Assembly (NCBI GenBank): GCA_009602725.1 | Contig: WELB01000081.1 | Location: 10,204-56,416, forward strand | Length of the DNA: 46,213 nucleotides | Reading direction: 5' to 3' | From: Spirogloea muscicola | Taxonomy: Eukaryota; Streptophyta; Zygnematophyceae; Spirogloeales; Spirogloeaceae | The notes under the pieces: model-generated | Seen by the model: the letters and a program-made list of their open reading frames with translations, nothing else | Told to the model about the DNA's origin: nothing | Databases searched by the model: none | Part shown: in pieces, positions 11,574 to 21,651 of the stretch | Layout: every line of letters starts with the position of its first letter | How positions within the stretch are numbered: position 1 is the stretch's first letter | Translations under genes and position numbers: made by a program

Positions 11574-12530
11574 TTAGGCCGTGGCTGTTTCGCCCTCGGC
11601 GTCCAGCATGTTGTCATAATCGGCGCCGTAGCCATTATCGTCCTCCAGCTCGTCGTCAAAGCCCAGGCTGAGGGCCTGCATCTTGAAGCCGGCGCGCTGG
11701 ATGACCTCCACCAGCCCTGACGCGACGCCTGTTGCCTGCACACTTGCCAGCTTCGTGCACTGCAAGCCGCGGCACGCGATCGGAACGAGCACCACATCAG
11801 CAGAGCGCTCAGGAGGCACAGTAGGGTCGTCAAGGGTCGCACAGGTTCTCTTGCAACTGCACAGAGAAGTTGAGAAGAGTGTCCTGGCCGACACAGAGAG
11901 GCGGAGGTAGTGAGGGCCAGTTCTGGTGCTTGGAGAGGGAAAGAGTGGACTTGATGTGGCCCACCACCGCAGAGGTGCGCGTGCCTCACCTCAACAGTGG
12001 CGCAGCCCTCGGAGAGAGACACCTTCACTCTGCTCACACCTTCCACGGCCTGCAGCACCGACAAGGCCCCGATCAGGGGAGAGCCCAGCAGCTCCAAGGA
12101 CTTGGGGCGGCCACATGCGCTCAGCCAGCTGTCAGGTGCAGCAGCGGCGGCGACCCAGGTCGGAAGGCGGCCAAGCCAAGAGGCGGGGGGGGCTGCGGTG
12201 TTCACGGCACCTCCAGGGCCTTGACGACGCGCGGAGCGGCGGACTCGCTCAGCCCGCCTTCAGCCTGCAGGCACACGCCTGGCGGGCGCATGAGCGCCCG
12301 CAGGCCCATCTCGGTGCTGGCACGCCACGCATTGCGGCTGCGGGCCGCCTCCTGGCGCCGGGAGCGCCAGCCGGACCTTGAAGAGCATCGCGACCTGGTC
12401 ACCGGGGCCGGCGGCGTACTCGGCGTCCTCGGCCGCCGCGGCGGCGTCCGCGAGCTCCGCGCCCTCCGCCTGCGGCTCGTCGAGCGCAGAGGTCGCGGCA
12501 GCCGCCGCCGCNGCAGCGCCGCCATGGCGG
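11574..12530 (-). CDS. Small HMA-fold (heavy-metal-associated-like) protein, possibly without the metal-binding CxxC
   Basis: Two exons can be joined into an HMA-like beta-alpha-beta-beta-alpha-beta pattern: ALSVLQAVEGVSRVKVSLSEG followed by CATVEV (about 12110-11990), and GLVEVIQRAGFKMQAL (about 11725-11670). The protein ends in an acidic tail (DDELEDDNGY ... ETATA, stop 11574-11576). I infer an intron between SAD and ATGVASGL because a GTGGTG donor and a CAG acceptor restore the helix. The usual metal site CxxC would precede the first helix; there I read SPLIGALS, with no cysteines. A GC-rich first exon starting near 12530 (ATG followed by Ala-rich sequence) contains the N at 12512, and its frame is unresolved. 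It could bind metal differently or act as a protein-interaction domain. Confidence 0.5.
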
Positions 12531-12629
12531 GGCTGCCAGGGAGGGGGGGGTTAGCGGCGTACTGGCGCTGGGGAGGGGCCAAAACCCCGATAGGAAGTAA
12601 GCCCCCGCAAGCTCAGGCTCATGCTTGGC

Positions 12630-13290
12630 ACCAGAAAGCTGTTCGAGCCTTAGCCGGTGCCTTGCTATGGCTTTTGGCGCACCCACGTCAACCGTGTCTG
12701 GCTGGGCCACGTCCAGCGCGGAGCGCAAGAAGGAGCGGCACTACCAGGACCATCCCCGAGGGGACCATCTTTGCCCGTGTGCCATGGATATCCACGGCGG
12801 CTACGGCGTGAAATGGTCCTCCCTGATCCAGCATCTGGCCCGGCTGGTTGATGCGCGTCGTAAAAGTCGGGGGGCAGCTTGGGCCACTCCAGCATTCCAC
12901 AGGCCTTAAGTGCATATTATAGAATGCGGCTCTCGCTTTGTTTGCTGCGCTCGCAAGCATTGGCTCTTCATCAACGTGCAGGGCGCGCTCTAAGTCAGGC
13001 CTCCGGCTTTCGTGGCGGCGCTCCAGCTCCCCAAGTTAGCTTGTCCGATTTGTTTGTGCTCTCCCGTGGGTACTAATGTCACCTTAGGCACCTTAGTTTA
13101 GGTCTCTGTATTATGTAGCCTTGTTTAGTTCGCTTTCGCCTCTGCTTGAACTGTATATTGGCTTGAATTGGCCTCCCCTTTCATTTCATGCGCCCCGCGC
13201 GCCTTTCTGCTGCTATGGCTCATCAAGCTGCCGTCCGTTGTTCGAGCATCAGTTAGCGACCTCTGCGTGCTGGCTCGTGGTTACCGAGCG
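12630..13290 (+). mobile_element. 5'-truncated retroelement copies, subfamily D
   Basis: The first copy begins with ERKKERHYQDHP (near 12718), matching the Lys-x3-Tyr region of the nuclease domain. It continues through MDIHGGYG and LIQHLARL, shifts frame, and ends QRAGRALSQASGFRGG ... SDLFVLSRGY with its stop near 13074. Its 3' UTR (TATTATGTAGCCTTG to GCGCGCCTTTCTG) runs to about 13210 and has no GGGCTGG hairpin. A second tail fragment, SVSDLCVLARGY, follows at about 13246-13283 with a mutated stop. Confidence 0.75.
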
Positions 13291-13367
13291 GGTCCGCTTG
13301 GCAGCAGGCAGGCGGTGTACGCCTGTCAATGTGCTTGCCCTTGTACTCGGAGGCCAGGCCCCTTGTG

Positions 13368-15075
13368 CCGACATACGCTGATGACACCACGCTGGTGGGG
13401 AAGCCAGAGGAGGTCACAGCTGCCTTTGACACCCTCCAAGTGCAGCTGAACGCGATCGGCCTGGATATTCGGGCAGACAAGTGTAGCGCCTTGTCCCCTC
13501 AGGGCCTGCCAGCCCACCTGCGCCTGCCCGAGGGTTGCCAGACACCAGCCGGGGGCCTCACCCTCCTCGGCGTCCCCCTAGGCGCACCTGCCTTCGTGAC
13601 GGAGCAGCTGCAGGCGCGGCTGCAGGAACACCTCCGGCCAGCGGACCGTCTCCACACGCTCCACGACATGCAGCTGGCGACTGCGATGTTGACACGGTGC
13701 ATTGCGCAGCGGCCACAATATCTGGCCCGCACCATCCCCCCCCTCGTCGGCGGTGAAGGCAGCGTATGCGGCCTTTGACTCCGGCATCCTGGCGTCCGCG
13801 GCCACCCTGGTGCAGCACCCCGCGTTCCTCACCACACCAGCTGCGCTGCTGCAGGCTAGCCTGCCGATCAGCCGGGGCGGCATGGGATGCCGCTCAGTTG
13901 CCCGCGGCTGCGAGGCGGCCTACATGGGTAGCTGGGCTCAGGTGGCAGCTCCAATGTGCCAGAGGTTCCTCGTGTACGGCCAGCGCCTCCTGGAGCGGGT
14001 GGCAGCTGAGGTGGAGATCGGTCAGCTGCCTTTTCAGGTTGCCCTCCGCTCTGCCCGCGACGGGCTCCTGGCGGTCCACCCCCACATGTCGGAACAGGCC
14101 GTTCCTTTCATCCACCTCGCCCACCCCCCAGACCGGCGTGCCCAGGCACGCTTCTCGGCGCTGGTTGAACAAGCGGCCTCCGACCAGGTGGTGGAGCTTC
14201 TCCCTTCGGCTGACCTACGAGGGCGCGCCCGGCTGCTCTCAGCCTCCTCCCCTGGGGCGGCGGCGTGGCTATCAGCGCTTCCACTCCACGCGGCGCTCAC
14301 TATGCCCGACGAGGTCTTCCGGACGGCGGTCCACAGGCTCTTGGGCCTCCTCCCCCCCTGCCTCGTGGGCGTCACTCAATGCGAGTGCGGTGCCCGACAC
14401 GTTGATCCCGCGGAGCTGGCCGCCCACATGCTCCGTTGCGCCCACGGGGGCGAGCGGACCGCTTCCGACGACCTCCTCCGCGACGGTATGCAGGGGGTGT
14501 TTTCGGAGGCGGGCTTCAAGGTCGCGGTGGAGCACTCCTCCATCATGCCCATCAAGCTGGGCGCGGACGGCCAGCCCCATACGCGACGAGCCGACCTGGT
14601 CGCCATCCCGCCCGGCGGCGGTCCCCGCATCATCGCTGACGTGGTGACAACTGACTGCATCGACTCCGCCAATCCCACCAGATCGGCGTCGTTTGCAGGG
14701 CACGCAGTCGGCCAGGCGGCCCGGGGCAAGGAGCGAAAATATGCTGATCACCCGGTGGGGGATGAATTCGCGGCCCTGGCGATGGATGTACACGGGGCTT
14801 TCGGCAGCCGCTGGCTGGATTTTATTCAGCGGCTTGCCCGCCAGGCCATTGACCGGTGGCCGGGTCTGCCAGGGGCGATGCCCGGCTTCAACGCTGCCGG
14901 TTCGCTCGCACAAGTCTTCCGCATGCGCCTGGCCGTATCGCTTCAACGCTCCCTTGCCCACGCCATCCACACGCGTGCAGGCCGTGCTATGGCCGCCGCC
15001 TCTGGGTCACGGCTGAGTGCCTCTTTCCCTGCAGCGAGCTACTCAGACCTGATGTTGCTCACTCGTGGGTACTGA
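13368..15075 (+). mobile_element. Longest non-LTR retroelement copy: RT fragment, zinc knuckle, restriction-like endonuclease
   Basis: The copy starts inside the reverse transcriptase at TYADDTTLVGK (RT catalytic box, near 13370). It continues through RADKCSAL and LTLLGVPLGAP and then shifts frame near 13740. From 13745 to 15075 one frame is open. It includes AAYAAFDSGILASA, a zinc knuckle with Cys-Glu-Cys, His and Cys at about 14380-14440, then a nuclease core of RRADLVAI and IIADVVTTDC. It ends with Lys-x3-Tyr (KERKY), MDVHGAFGSRWLDF, and the tail SYSDLMLLTRGY-stop. This knuckle plus R-x-D ... D-V ... K-x3-Y order is that of the C-terminal endonuclease of R2/CRE/Dualen-type elements. The 5' half of the element (N-terminus and most of the RT) is missing. 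The stop codon is at 15073-15075. Confidence 0.83.
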
Positions 15076-15144
15076 GCTTTCCTCTGCATCGTTTCTGTGT
15101 TCTGCAATGTTTTGTAGTGTAGTCCTTTCTCCGGCTCCTTTCTT

Positions 15145-15235
15145 CAGAAGAAGTGGCTCTCCCAATGGGGCCAAGGGCTGTGAGAAGCCAGCCCGAAAAG
15201 AATTGACAAGGTTCGAAGGGGCCAAACTACGAGCT
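15145..15235 (-). mobile_element. Subfamily C 3'-end fragment inserted in the A 3' UTR
   Basis: On the minus strand this is the last 90 bp or so of a C copy: CCCCTTCGAACCTTGTC, hairpin GGGCTGGCTTCTCACAGCC, GGGAGAGCCACTTCTTCTG. It is flanked by the direct repeat CTTTCTT (15138-15144 and 15236-15242), a probable target-site duplication. It is extremely 5'-truncated, as expected for target-primed reverse transcription. Confidence 0.8.
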
Positions 15236-15282
15236 CTTTCTTCGGCTTTGGACATTGTCCATTCCTTTTTGGGCTGGCTTTG

Positions 15283-15515
15283 CTCTCGCTGCGGCATCCG
15301 GCTTTCGTCAGGGGGATAGTTTACCGGCAGCTAGTCTGTCGGATGTGAGGCTCCTCACTCGTAACTACTAAGTGGTCCATCCTCCTCCGTTCTGCCATAG
15401 CCTCTTCAGGCCCCGCAGTCGCTGCTTAGCTCGTAGTTTGGCCCCTTCGAACCTTGTCAATTCTTTTCGGGCTGGCTTCTCACAGCCCTTGCCCCCATTG
15501 GGAGAGCCACTTCTT
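15283..15515 (+). mobile_element. Subfamily C copy inserted in the hairpin loop of the A element
   Basis: The insert begins in the coding tail (GCGGCATCCGGCTTTCGTC), passes the LLTRNY-type stop near 15368, and ends with the C-type hairpin near 15470-15488 and GGGAGAGCCACTTCTT. It is flanked by CTTTG at 15278-15282 and 15516-15520. Removing it and one repeat restores a perfect A hairpin, GGGCTGGCTTTGCCAGCCC. The insertion point is therefore the loop of the 3'-terminal hairpin of a related element. Confidence 0.85.
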
Positions 15516-15562
15516 CTTTGCCAGCCCCTCTTCTCTATGGGCGCGCACTTCCCCCTTGTACT

Positions 15563-15960
15563 CAGCGGCTTGCCCGCCAGGCTATCGACCGGCTGCCGGG
15601 TCTGCCAGGGGCGATGCCCGGCTTCCACGCCGCCGGTTCGCTCGCCCAAGTCTTCCGCATGCGCCTGGCCGTATCGCTTCAACGCTCCCTTGCCCACGCC
15701 GTCCACACGCGAGCAGGCCGTGCTATGGCCGCCGCCTCTGGGTCTCGACGGAGTGCCTCTTTCACTGCAGCGAGCTACTCAGACCTGATGTTGCTCACTC
15801 GTGGGTACTGAGCTTCCCTCTGCATCGTCTATGTGTTCTGCAGTGTTCTGTAGTGTAGTCCTTATTCCGGCTCCTCTTTCTTTGGCTGTGGACATTGTCC
15901 ATTCTTTTTGGGGCTGGCTTTGCCAGCCTCTCTTCTCTATGGGCGCGCACTTCTTTCTCT
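15563..15960 (+). mobile_element. Second subfamily A copy, 5'-truncated
   Basis: It starts CTCAGCGGCTTGCCCGCCAG, equivalent to QRLARQAID of the longest copy. It runs in one frame through FRMRLAVSLQRSLAHAVH and RAGRAMAAASGSRRSASF to SDLMLLTRGY-stop (15809-15811), and is then followed by a full A 3' UTR with hairpin (near 15913). Over its length it is nearly identical to the end of the 13368-15075 copy, which suggests recent activity. It abuts the end of the previous A 3' UTR. Confidence 0.82.
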
Positions 15961-16305
15961 TGATGCCCGGCTTCACCGCCGCCGGTTCGCTCGCCCAAGT
16001 CTTCCGCATGCGCCTGGCCGTATCGCTTCAACGCTCCCTTGCCCATGCCGTCCACACGCGACCAGGCCGTGCTATGGCCGCCGCCTCTGGGTCTCGGCGG
16101 AATGCCTCTTCCCTGCATCGAGCTACTTAGACCTGATGTTGCTCACTCGTGGGTACTGAGCCCTCTGCATCGTCTATGTGTTTTGCAGTTTTTTGTAGTG
16201 TAGTCCTTTTCCCGGCTCCTCTTTCTTTGGCTTTGGACACTGTCCGTTCGTTTTTAGGCTGGCTTTGCCAGCCCCTCTTCTCTATGGGCGAGCAATTTCT
16301 TGTAC
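15961..16305 (+). mobile_element. Third subfamily A copy, 5'-truncated
   Basis: It starts TGATGCCCGGCTTCACCGCC, about 50 bp further 3' in the ORF than the previous copy, directly after that copy's 3' end. The tail is close to the other A copies, but a frameshift separates SGSRRNASS from the final TRGY block (stop 16157-16159). The 3' UTR ends with the hairpin GGCTGGCTTTGCCAGCC near 16257 and CTATGGGCGAGCAATTTC. Confidence 0.8.
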
Positions 16306-16307
16306 TT

Positions 16308-16496
16308 GGAGCCTAGCTTCTCTGACCTGAGGCTGCTTAGCAGGGATTACTGAGTTATACGTAGCTGCTTTGTTACTACTTGTGCTTGTTTTTCTTAGCG
16401 CTTCCCCTGGCCCCATTCTCCTACTTTGTTCCTTCTATTTTGGGCTGGCTTTTCCATCCCCTATCCTCAATAGAAGAAGTGGCACTCCTATCCTCA
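16308..16496 (+). mobile_element. Short subfamily B copy
   Basis: It begins GGAGCCTAGCTTCTCTGACC, the same point as the B copies at 5345, 5833, 6588 and 6803. The tail reads SDLRLLSRDY-stop. The 3' UTR holds TACGTAGCTGCTTTG and CTTAGCGCTTCCCCTGG, then a hairpin with one mismatch (GGGCTGGCTTTTCCATCCC, near 16442-16460). Confidence 0.78.
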
Positions 16497-16895
16497 GCGG
16501 TCCATGGCCCACGCCTTGCATCTGCGTGCTAGCCGTGCTCTCGCTGGGGCCTCCGGCTTTCGTCAGGGGGATAGTTTTCCGGCAGCTAGTCTGTCGGATG
16601 TGAGGCTCCTCACTCGTAACTACTGAGTGGTCCATCCTCCCCTGTTCTGTGTCTCAGTCCTTAGCACTCCGACTCCTTCAAACCTTGTCCATTCTTATGG
16701 GCTGGCCTCTCCCAGCCACCAGTTAATCTGGCCGCGCTTGCATTCATGCCATAGCCTCTTCAGGCCCCGCAGTCGCTGCTTAGCTCGTAGTTTGGCCCCT
16801 TCGAACCTTGTCAGCTCTTTTCGGGCTGGCTTCTCACAGCCCTTGCCCCCATTGGGAGAGCCACTTCTTCTCATCCTCAATGGGCGAGCCCTTTC
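16497..16895 (+). mobile_element. Subfamily C copy interrupted by a subfamily E end, just upstream of CWC27
   Basis: The tail MAHALHLRASRALAGASGFR ... SDVRLLTRNY-stop ends near 16625. An E-type end (CCTTGTCCATTC, hairpin GGCTGGCCTCTCCCAGCC, CCAGTTAATCTGGCCGC) lies at about 16680-16745. The C-type 3' UTR then resumes (CATAGCCTCTTCAGGCCCCG) to GGGAGAGCCACTTCTTCTC near 16873. A short B-like piece (TCCTCAATGGGCGAGCCC) ends about 100 bp before the CWC27 start codon. Confidence 0.77.
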
Positions 16896-16991
16896 TTCTT
16901 GCACTCAAGCCCTCCCTCACTCCAAACACACCGCATTCCCACAAGGCCCGCCGGGGCGGGGCTTCCGCAGGCAGCACCCCCGGCGGCCGCC

Positions 16992-19657
16992 ATGTCGTCG
17001 GTGTACGTGGTGGAGCCGCCGACGCGCGGCAAGGTGGTGCTGGCCACCACGATGGGCGACGTGGACGTGGAGCTGTGGCCCAAGGAGGCGCCCAAGGCCG
17101 CGCGAAACTTCGTGCAGCTGTGCGCGGACGGGTACTACGACGGCGCGCCGTTCCACCGCGTCATCAAGGGCTTCATGGTGCAGGGCGGCGACCCCACCGG
17201 CACCGGCACAGGCGGGGCGTCCATCTACGGCGCGCCGTTCGCGGACGAGATCCACTCGCGGCTGCGGTTCAGCCACCGGGGGCTGGTGGCATGCGCCAAC
17301 GCCGGGGCGCCCAACAGCAACAACTCCCAGTTCTTCTTCACGCTCGACCGCTGCGACTGGCTCAACAAGAAGCACACCATCTTCGGCAAGGTCACGGGCG
17401 ACACCGTGTACAACATGATGCAGCTGGGCGACGTGGAGGTCGGCGATGACGACCGCCCCCTCGACCCCCCCTCCATCCTCTCCGTCGAGGTATGGCCGCC
17501 CATGCTGCCCCTGTCCCAGCCTGGCCCCAGCTCCGCAATGCCCATCTGCCGTGCCCCTGACGGCGGCGCTGGCAGGGCGCTGGAGGCGCAGGTCATCTGG
17601 AACCCGTTCGACGACATGTCCCCGCGCAAGGGGCTGCACGTCGAGGAGGAGAGGAAGTCGGACGGGGATATGCTGGCAGCGCCGCCGGCCGCCAAGGAGA
17701 AGGAGAAGAAGTGTGCTCCTCTGCCTGCCCACCGGCGATGTGCTGTAGGGAATTGCTCGAGACTCCAAGCTGATGTAATGTGGATTGGCGCTGGTGTGCG
17801 GTACGCACCTGTCTTCATTTGCTTCAGGAAGCTGAATCTGCTGTCATTCGGGGAGGAGGCGGAGGAAGAGGAGCAGGAGCTGGACAACGTGCAGGTGAAG
17901 ATCAGGAGCAGCCATGATGTGCTCCACGACGACCCGCGCCTCCTGCGCGGTGACATCGCCGATGACGACTCCAAGCCCGTATGTTCTGCTGCCTCCATGG
18001 CAACCTTGAGCTCGTTTTCATGTTGTGAGACATTGAGTGCTCACACAAGCATATTGAGGAGTCTGAGTTGCTGTTTGCTTTTGCAGGACCCAGAGGAGGT
18101 GAAGAGGAGGGAAGGCTTGAAGGCAAGTGTCAGGCAAGCCCTGGCCGCTGGCAGCCGAAAGGATGCACTGCCAAAGCTGGAGGAGCCAGCTCAGAGCGGC
18201 GATGAACGTGTCGGTGATGACAAAGCCGCCAGAAGCCCTTTGGAGGGGGAAAGTGACGATGACAGCAAGGACGACAATGACTTCGACGCCCGCATGCGGA
18301 GGCAGATCATGGAGAAGCGGCGCACTAGGGGTGACACCTTGGGCGCCAAGGCTGACAGGCAAAGTCAACGTGAGGCGCACAGCTGCCTCACAAACTGCGG
18401 CAAACAGACTACCTGGTCAAGCAGTTCTGTGTGCAACCTAAGAAGCAGGGTCCTGCATGAACCATCGTAACTTTATGGCAGGTAACTGCTGACTTTTCCT
18501 TAGTCCAAGACCTGATTTCAAATGCAATGACGGACTGCCATGGGTGCGACAGGCTCGGCGGCTCACAGTCAAAGGCCGCCACCGCCCCCCCCTGACAAGC
18601 CCGCGAAGCAGGAACCTGTCTCCAACTCTGACCTTTCTTCTGATGAAGGGTAGGTTTGGACGTCCACAGTATGGCCGTTGCTCTATCAGTTACAAGCTTT
18701 CCATGCGGAGGGCGATCAACTACAGAGTTATGGTGCCTTGAGGTAGTCATCTGACAAGGCTGGCATGCACTGCGGCAGGGAGGATTCTGAGAGTGCCGAA
18801 AAGGAAACTGGAGTGTCCAAGAGAGGAAGGAGGAAGGTGGAGAGGCTGCTCCTGAAAAAGAGGGGGCTGGGCTCGGAAGGCCGAGCTGCTGCGGCTGCAA
18901 AGGCCGATACAGAGGGCCAGATGCTCACGCCCCTGGAGCAGGAGCGGCGCCGTCTGCAGCAGAAGAGCCGACTCCAACGTGGGCGCGAGGACGAGGCACG
19001 ACCATGCACTCCTCTCTCTTGCATGTATCTCAGATGTGTTCTTGAGCGCTCTGCTCCCGGTGGACCTCATCGATCATGATCGAGTAAGGTGTGCTGCCAG
19101 GCTGGGCCTCATTGAGGAACATAGAATGTTGCAGACTCTGGCTAAGCTCAAGGCCTTCAGGAGGAAGCTTCTGGAGGCCCAAGCTGCGCCTCCTGCAGAG
19201 GCAAGTCAGACCGTCAGGGAGGCCCCAAAAAGTGGCGATGATGATGATGAAGAGGGTGACCGGTTCTTCCTGATGCATCGCCTCAAGTTTGCTGTCGACC
19301 CCTTCAAGAAGGTCAGCCTGGGCCCTTGCTGGCCTACAGCTATGCTGGTACAGCCAACTTCATTGCTCAAGCGTCTTGGGGACTGGGCATGCCCCGCGGT
19401 CATGATCGTGCGGCCTGTTGCTTCTTGGCATCTTACGTGACAAGTTGCTCAGGAACATGTTGACGTACACCAGCTTCGGATACTGCTGAATGCCCTTGGC
19501 GATCCTCGACCTGCAGGACGATATGGCGAGGAACAATGACCCCAACCAGTATGTGGTCCTCGACCCCTTGCTGGAGCGGGGGAAGTCTACATTTAATAAG
19601 GAGCAGGCGAAGCTCAAGAAGCGGGGCCGCAAGTGGGCTGGCAAGTCCATGGACTAG
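16992..19657 (+). CDS. CWC27: CWC27-type spliceosomal cyclophilin (CYP57-like)
   Basis: CWC27 is a nuclear peptidyl-prolyl isomerase-fold protein that joins the activated spliceosome (Bact stage). Exons: 16992-17489, 17592-17710, 17828-17978, 18087 to about 18369, then pieces near 18560-18650, 18780-19000, 19130-19310 and about 19517-19657. The N-terminal domain has MSSVYVVEPPTRGKV, FHRVIKGFMVQGGDPTGTG and LDRCDWLNKKHTIFGKVTGD. The conserved WNPFDDM and KLNLLSFGEEAEEEE follow. The C-terminus DDMARNNDPNQYVVLDP and WAGKSMD is typical of the family. Arg of HRV and Trp of DWLN, which correspond to the cyclophilin catalytic Arg and substrate-pocket Trp, are both present; as I recall, human CWC27 has Glu in place of the Trp. 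The start is chosen at MSSVY although the frame is open further upstream. Middle exon borders are approximate. Confidence 0.92.
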
Positions 19658-20238
19658 CTCCCCACTAGCTCAGGGTGCTGCCATATGTTGCCTCTGTGAC
19701 TCATTAGCCATGAGTGTGATGCTCCTATCCTCATGACGAGTCAGCGAGAGCCTCGGACTTCCATGCCAAATGGGGCTGCACACCAGCCCCCGTGTGGTGC
19801 AAAGCAGATGCCAACATGATTGTGGAGTGGAGATGCATCCACATAGGAGGCAAGAGATTGCTTGTGCAGAATAAGGGGGGGGGGGTTCCCCACCTGGGTT
19901 TGGCTACCACTGTGGTAAATCTTTCAGAACCAGAAACAACACTTGGAACGAGTGCCTTTGTAAGCATGGAGAGTGCAATTGAACCTATCACAAGTTGAAC
20001 CCCTGGTGGCAACATGTGAGAGTGTGATGCTCCACGTCAGGGGGCTGACCTGGGTCATTGCCCATTGGCTGCCACTCCTATTATGCCACAAGAGCGCAGT
20101 GCGACAGTGCATGAACACGGCGAGCCTTGACCGAAATATTGTGCGCACTCTGGCTGCATTCGGGCTTGACCTCAAAATTGTCGGTAACCAGTGCCAAAGG
20201 ACAACTGGCGGCCCAGTACAAGCGTACTAGGCAAATGC
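19658..20238. other. Convergent intergenic gap
   Basis: This 0.58-kb stretch lies between the 3' ends of CWC27 and FBPase. A G-run lies near 19877-19888. No coding signal, RNA gene or retroelement piece was recognised. Confidence 0.5.
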
Positions 20239-21651
20239 TCACACATCGTACTTCTTGGTGGATATCTGCTGCACGTCACCGTAACTCTCCAGCTCCGTAA
20301 TATCTGCCGGGCTGCCCAGGAAGAGTGGCAACCGGTGGTGCAGCTTGGCGGGTGCAATGTCCAAGATTCGCCGGGAGCCATCAGAGGCCCGGCCACCGGC
20401 CTGCTCCGCCAGCAGTGCCAGCGGGTTGGCCTCATACACGAGGCGCAGGTGCGACCTCGGGTTGGCAGCCACTCCGCCATACAGTAGCGTGCGGTGGAAG
20501 TCGGCAACCAGCGAGCAGATGTAGCGCGCCGAGTACTGCTTCCCGCTCTCGCCGCGCCCCTGCCGCACTGCATCAATGTACCGCTGGAGGCCTGGCGGCC
20601 AGTCGAAGTACCGTGCATCATTGAGCGAGTAGATTTGCCCTGGCCGCCGCCACGAGCGCCAGCCAGAAGGTGCCCGTCAAGATATGATTGGCGATCGGGA
20701 TACGATGGGGCCCTGCCCCATTTTGCATCGTTCAGCTTTCTGACAGACTAACACAGCCGTGAAGGCACCTCCGCCGGGCCTCACCTCGCTCAGGTATGCG
20801 GATGTCGGGGTGCGTGAGCACGAACGAGCCGAGGCCGCGGTCGAGCGTGAAGCCATGAGTGCCGCTGCCGACCGTCAAGACCAGCATGGTGGCAGACGAG
20901 TAGAGCGCATAGCCCGCCGCCACCTGCTGCCGACCGGGCTGCATTGCAGGGGGGACCAGGCGACGGCCAGAGAGCAGCAGTCAGGGCCCGTCCGGCAACC
21001 CATGTCAGCCCGTGTTGGGCGACCTCAGCTCGGTGGCAGTGCCAAACCTGCAGCGCGAAGCTGGTGGCAGAGTCGGTGCCAGTGGGGCCCAGCGAGGGGT
21101 CGTTGCGGTAGACGCCGAAGATGGTGCCGGTAGGGATGGAGGCGTCGATGTTGCGCGACCCGTCCAGCGGGTCAAAGACTGGCAGCCAAGAGCACGGCCG
21201 CCGCCAGCCGTGGCGGTGTAAGGCCAGCGCGGCGGCGGCGCCCGAGCGACCTGGCCGGCCAGGCGCACGGCGACCATGGCGCTGCATGGTCCACAGCGAG
21301 CGCTCGGCTTGTGAGGCTCACGACACTCGGGCCTCTGCAGCGAAGGGTCAGAGGGTGGTCCACAGTCAGGGGTCCAGGGGCAAGGGGCGCCAGGGGTCGG
21401 GCTGTGGCTGTGGCGGCGGCGGCGGCGGAGGCAGCGGCGGCGGCGGCGGCGGCGGCGTGGGCGCTACCGACGGTGAAGCCGCCGCCGGCGGGAGGCGCGC
21501 CCGCCGCCACCACGGGCTCGTCCTCCTCCTCCGACGCCATGACCGCTACGCGGCCCGTGCGCGCCAGCTCGGCCTTCATCACCTCGTTCTGCGCCGCCGC
21601 CGCGCACGCCCGCTCAGGCGGCCGAGCGCTTCGCGGCGGCGGCGGCGGCAG
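20239..21651 (-). CDS. FBP2: Fructose-1,6-bisphosphatase, chloroplast type II-like (5' exons missing)
   Basis: FBPase converts fructose-1,6-bisphosphate to fructose-6-phosphate in the Calvin cycle and gluconeogenesis. Minus-strand exons, in order: [20 protein letters not shown] with acidic EEEDEP (near 21560), [20 protein letters not shown] (near 21160; metal and phosphate site), [20 protein letters not shown] (near 20900), [20 protein letters not shown] (near 20620), [39 protein letters not shown], and [10 protein letters not shown] ending KKYDV (stop 20239-20241). [16 protein letters not shown] and [10 protein letters not shown] fit the plant cpFBPase II subfamily rather than the redox-regulated type I. 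I see no inserted Cys-bearing loop. The N-terminal third, with the first helices and NVQGE-type motif, is absent. The GC-rich exon stops at the N at 21652, so missing assembly sequence is likely. Confidence 0.85.

Larger units (their letters stand above)
15076..15560 (+). mobile_element. Subfamily A 3' UTR, interrupted twice by subfamily C insertions
   Basis: The 3' UTR of the preceding copy can be followed as three pieces: 15076-15144, 15236-15282 and 15516-about 15560. When rejoined it resembles the intact A 3' UTRs at 15812-15960 and 16160-16305: CTCTGCATCG, TGTAGTGTAGTCC, GGACATTGTCCATTC, then the hairpin GGGCTGGCTTTG/CCAGCCCC and CTATGGGCGCGCAC. The interruptions are the two entries that follow. 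Confidence 0.82.
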
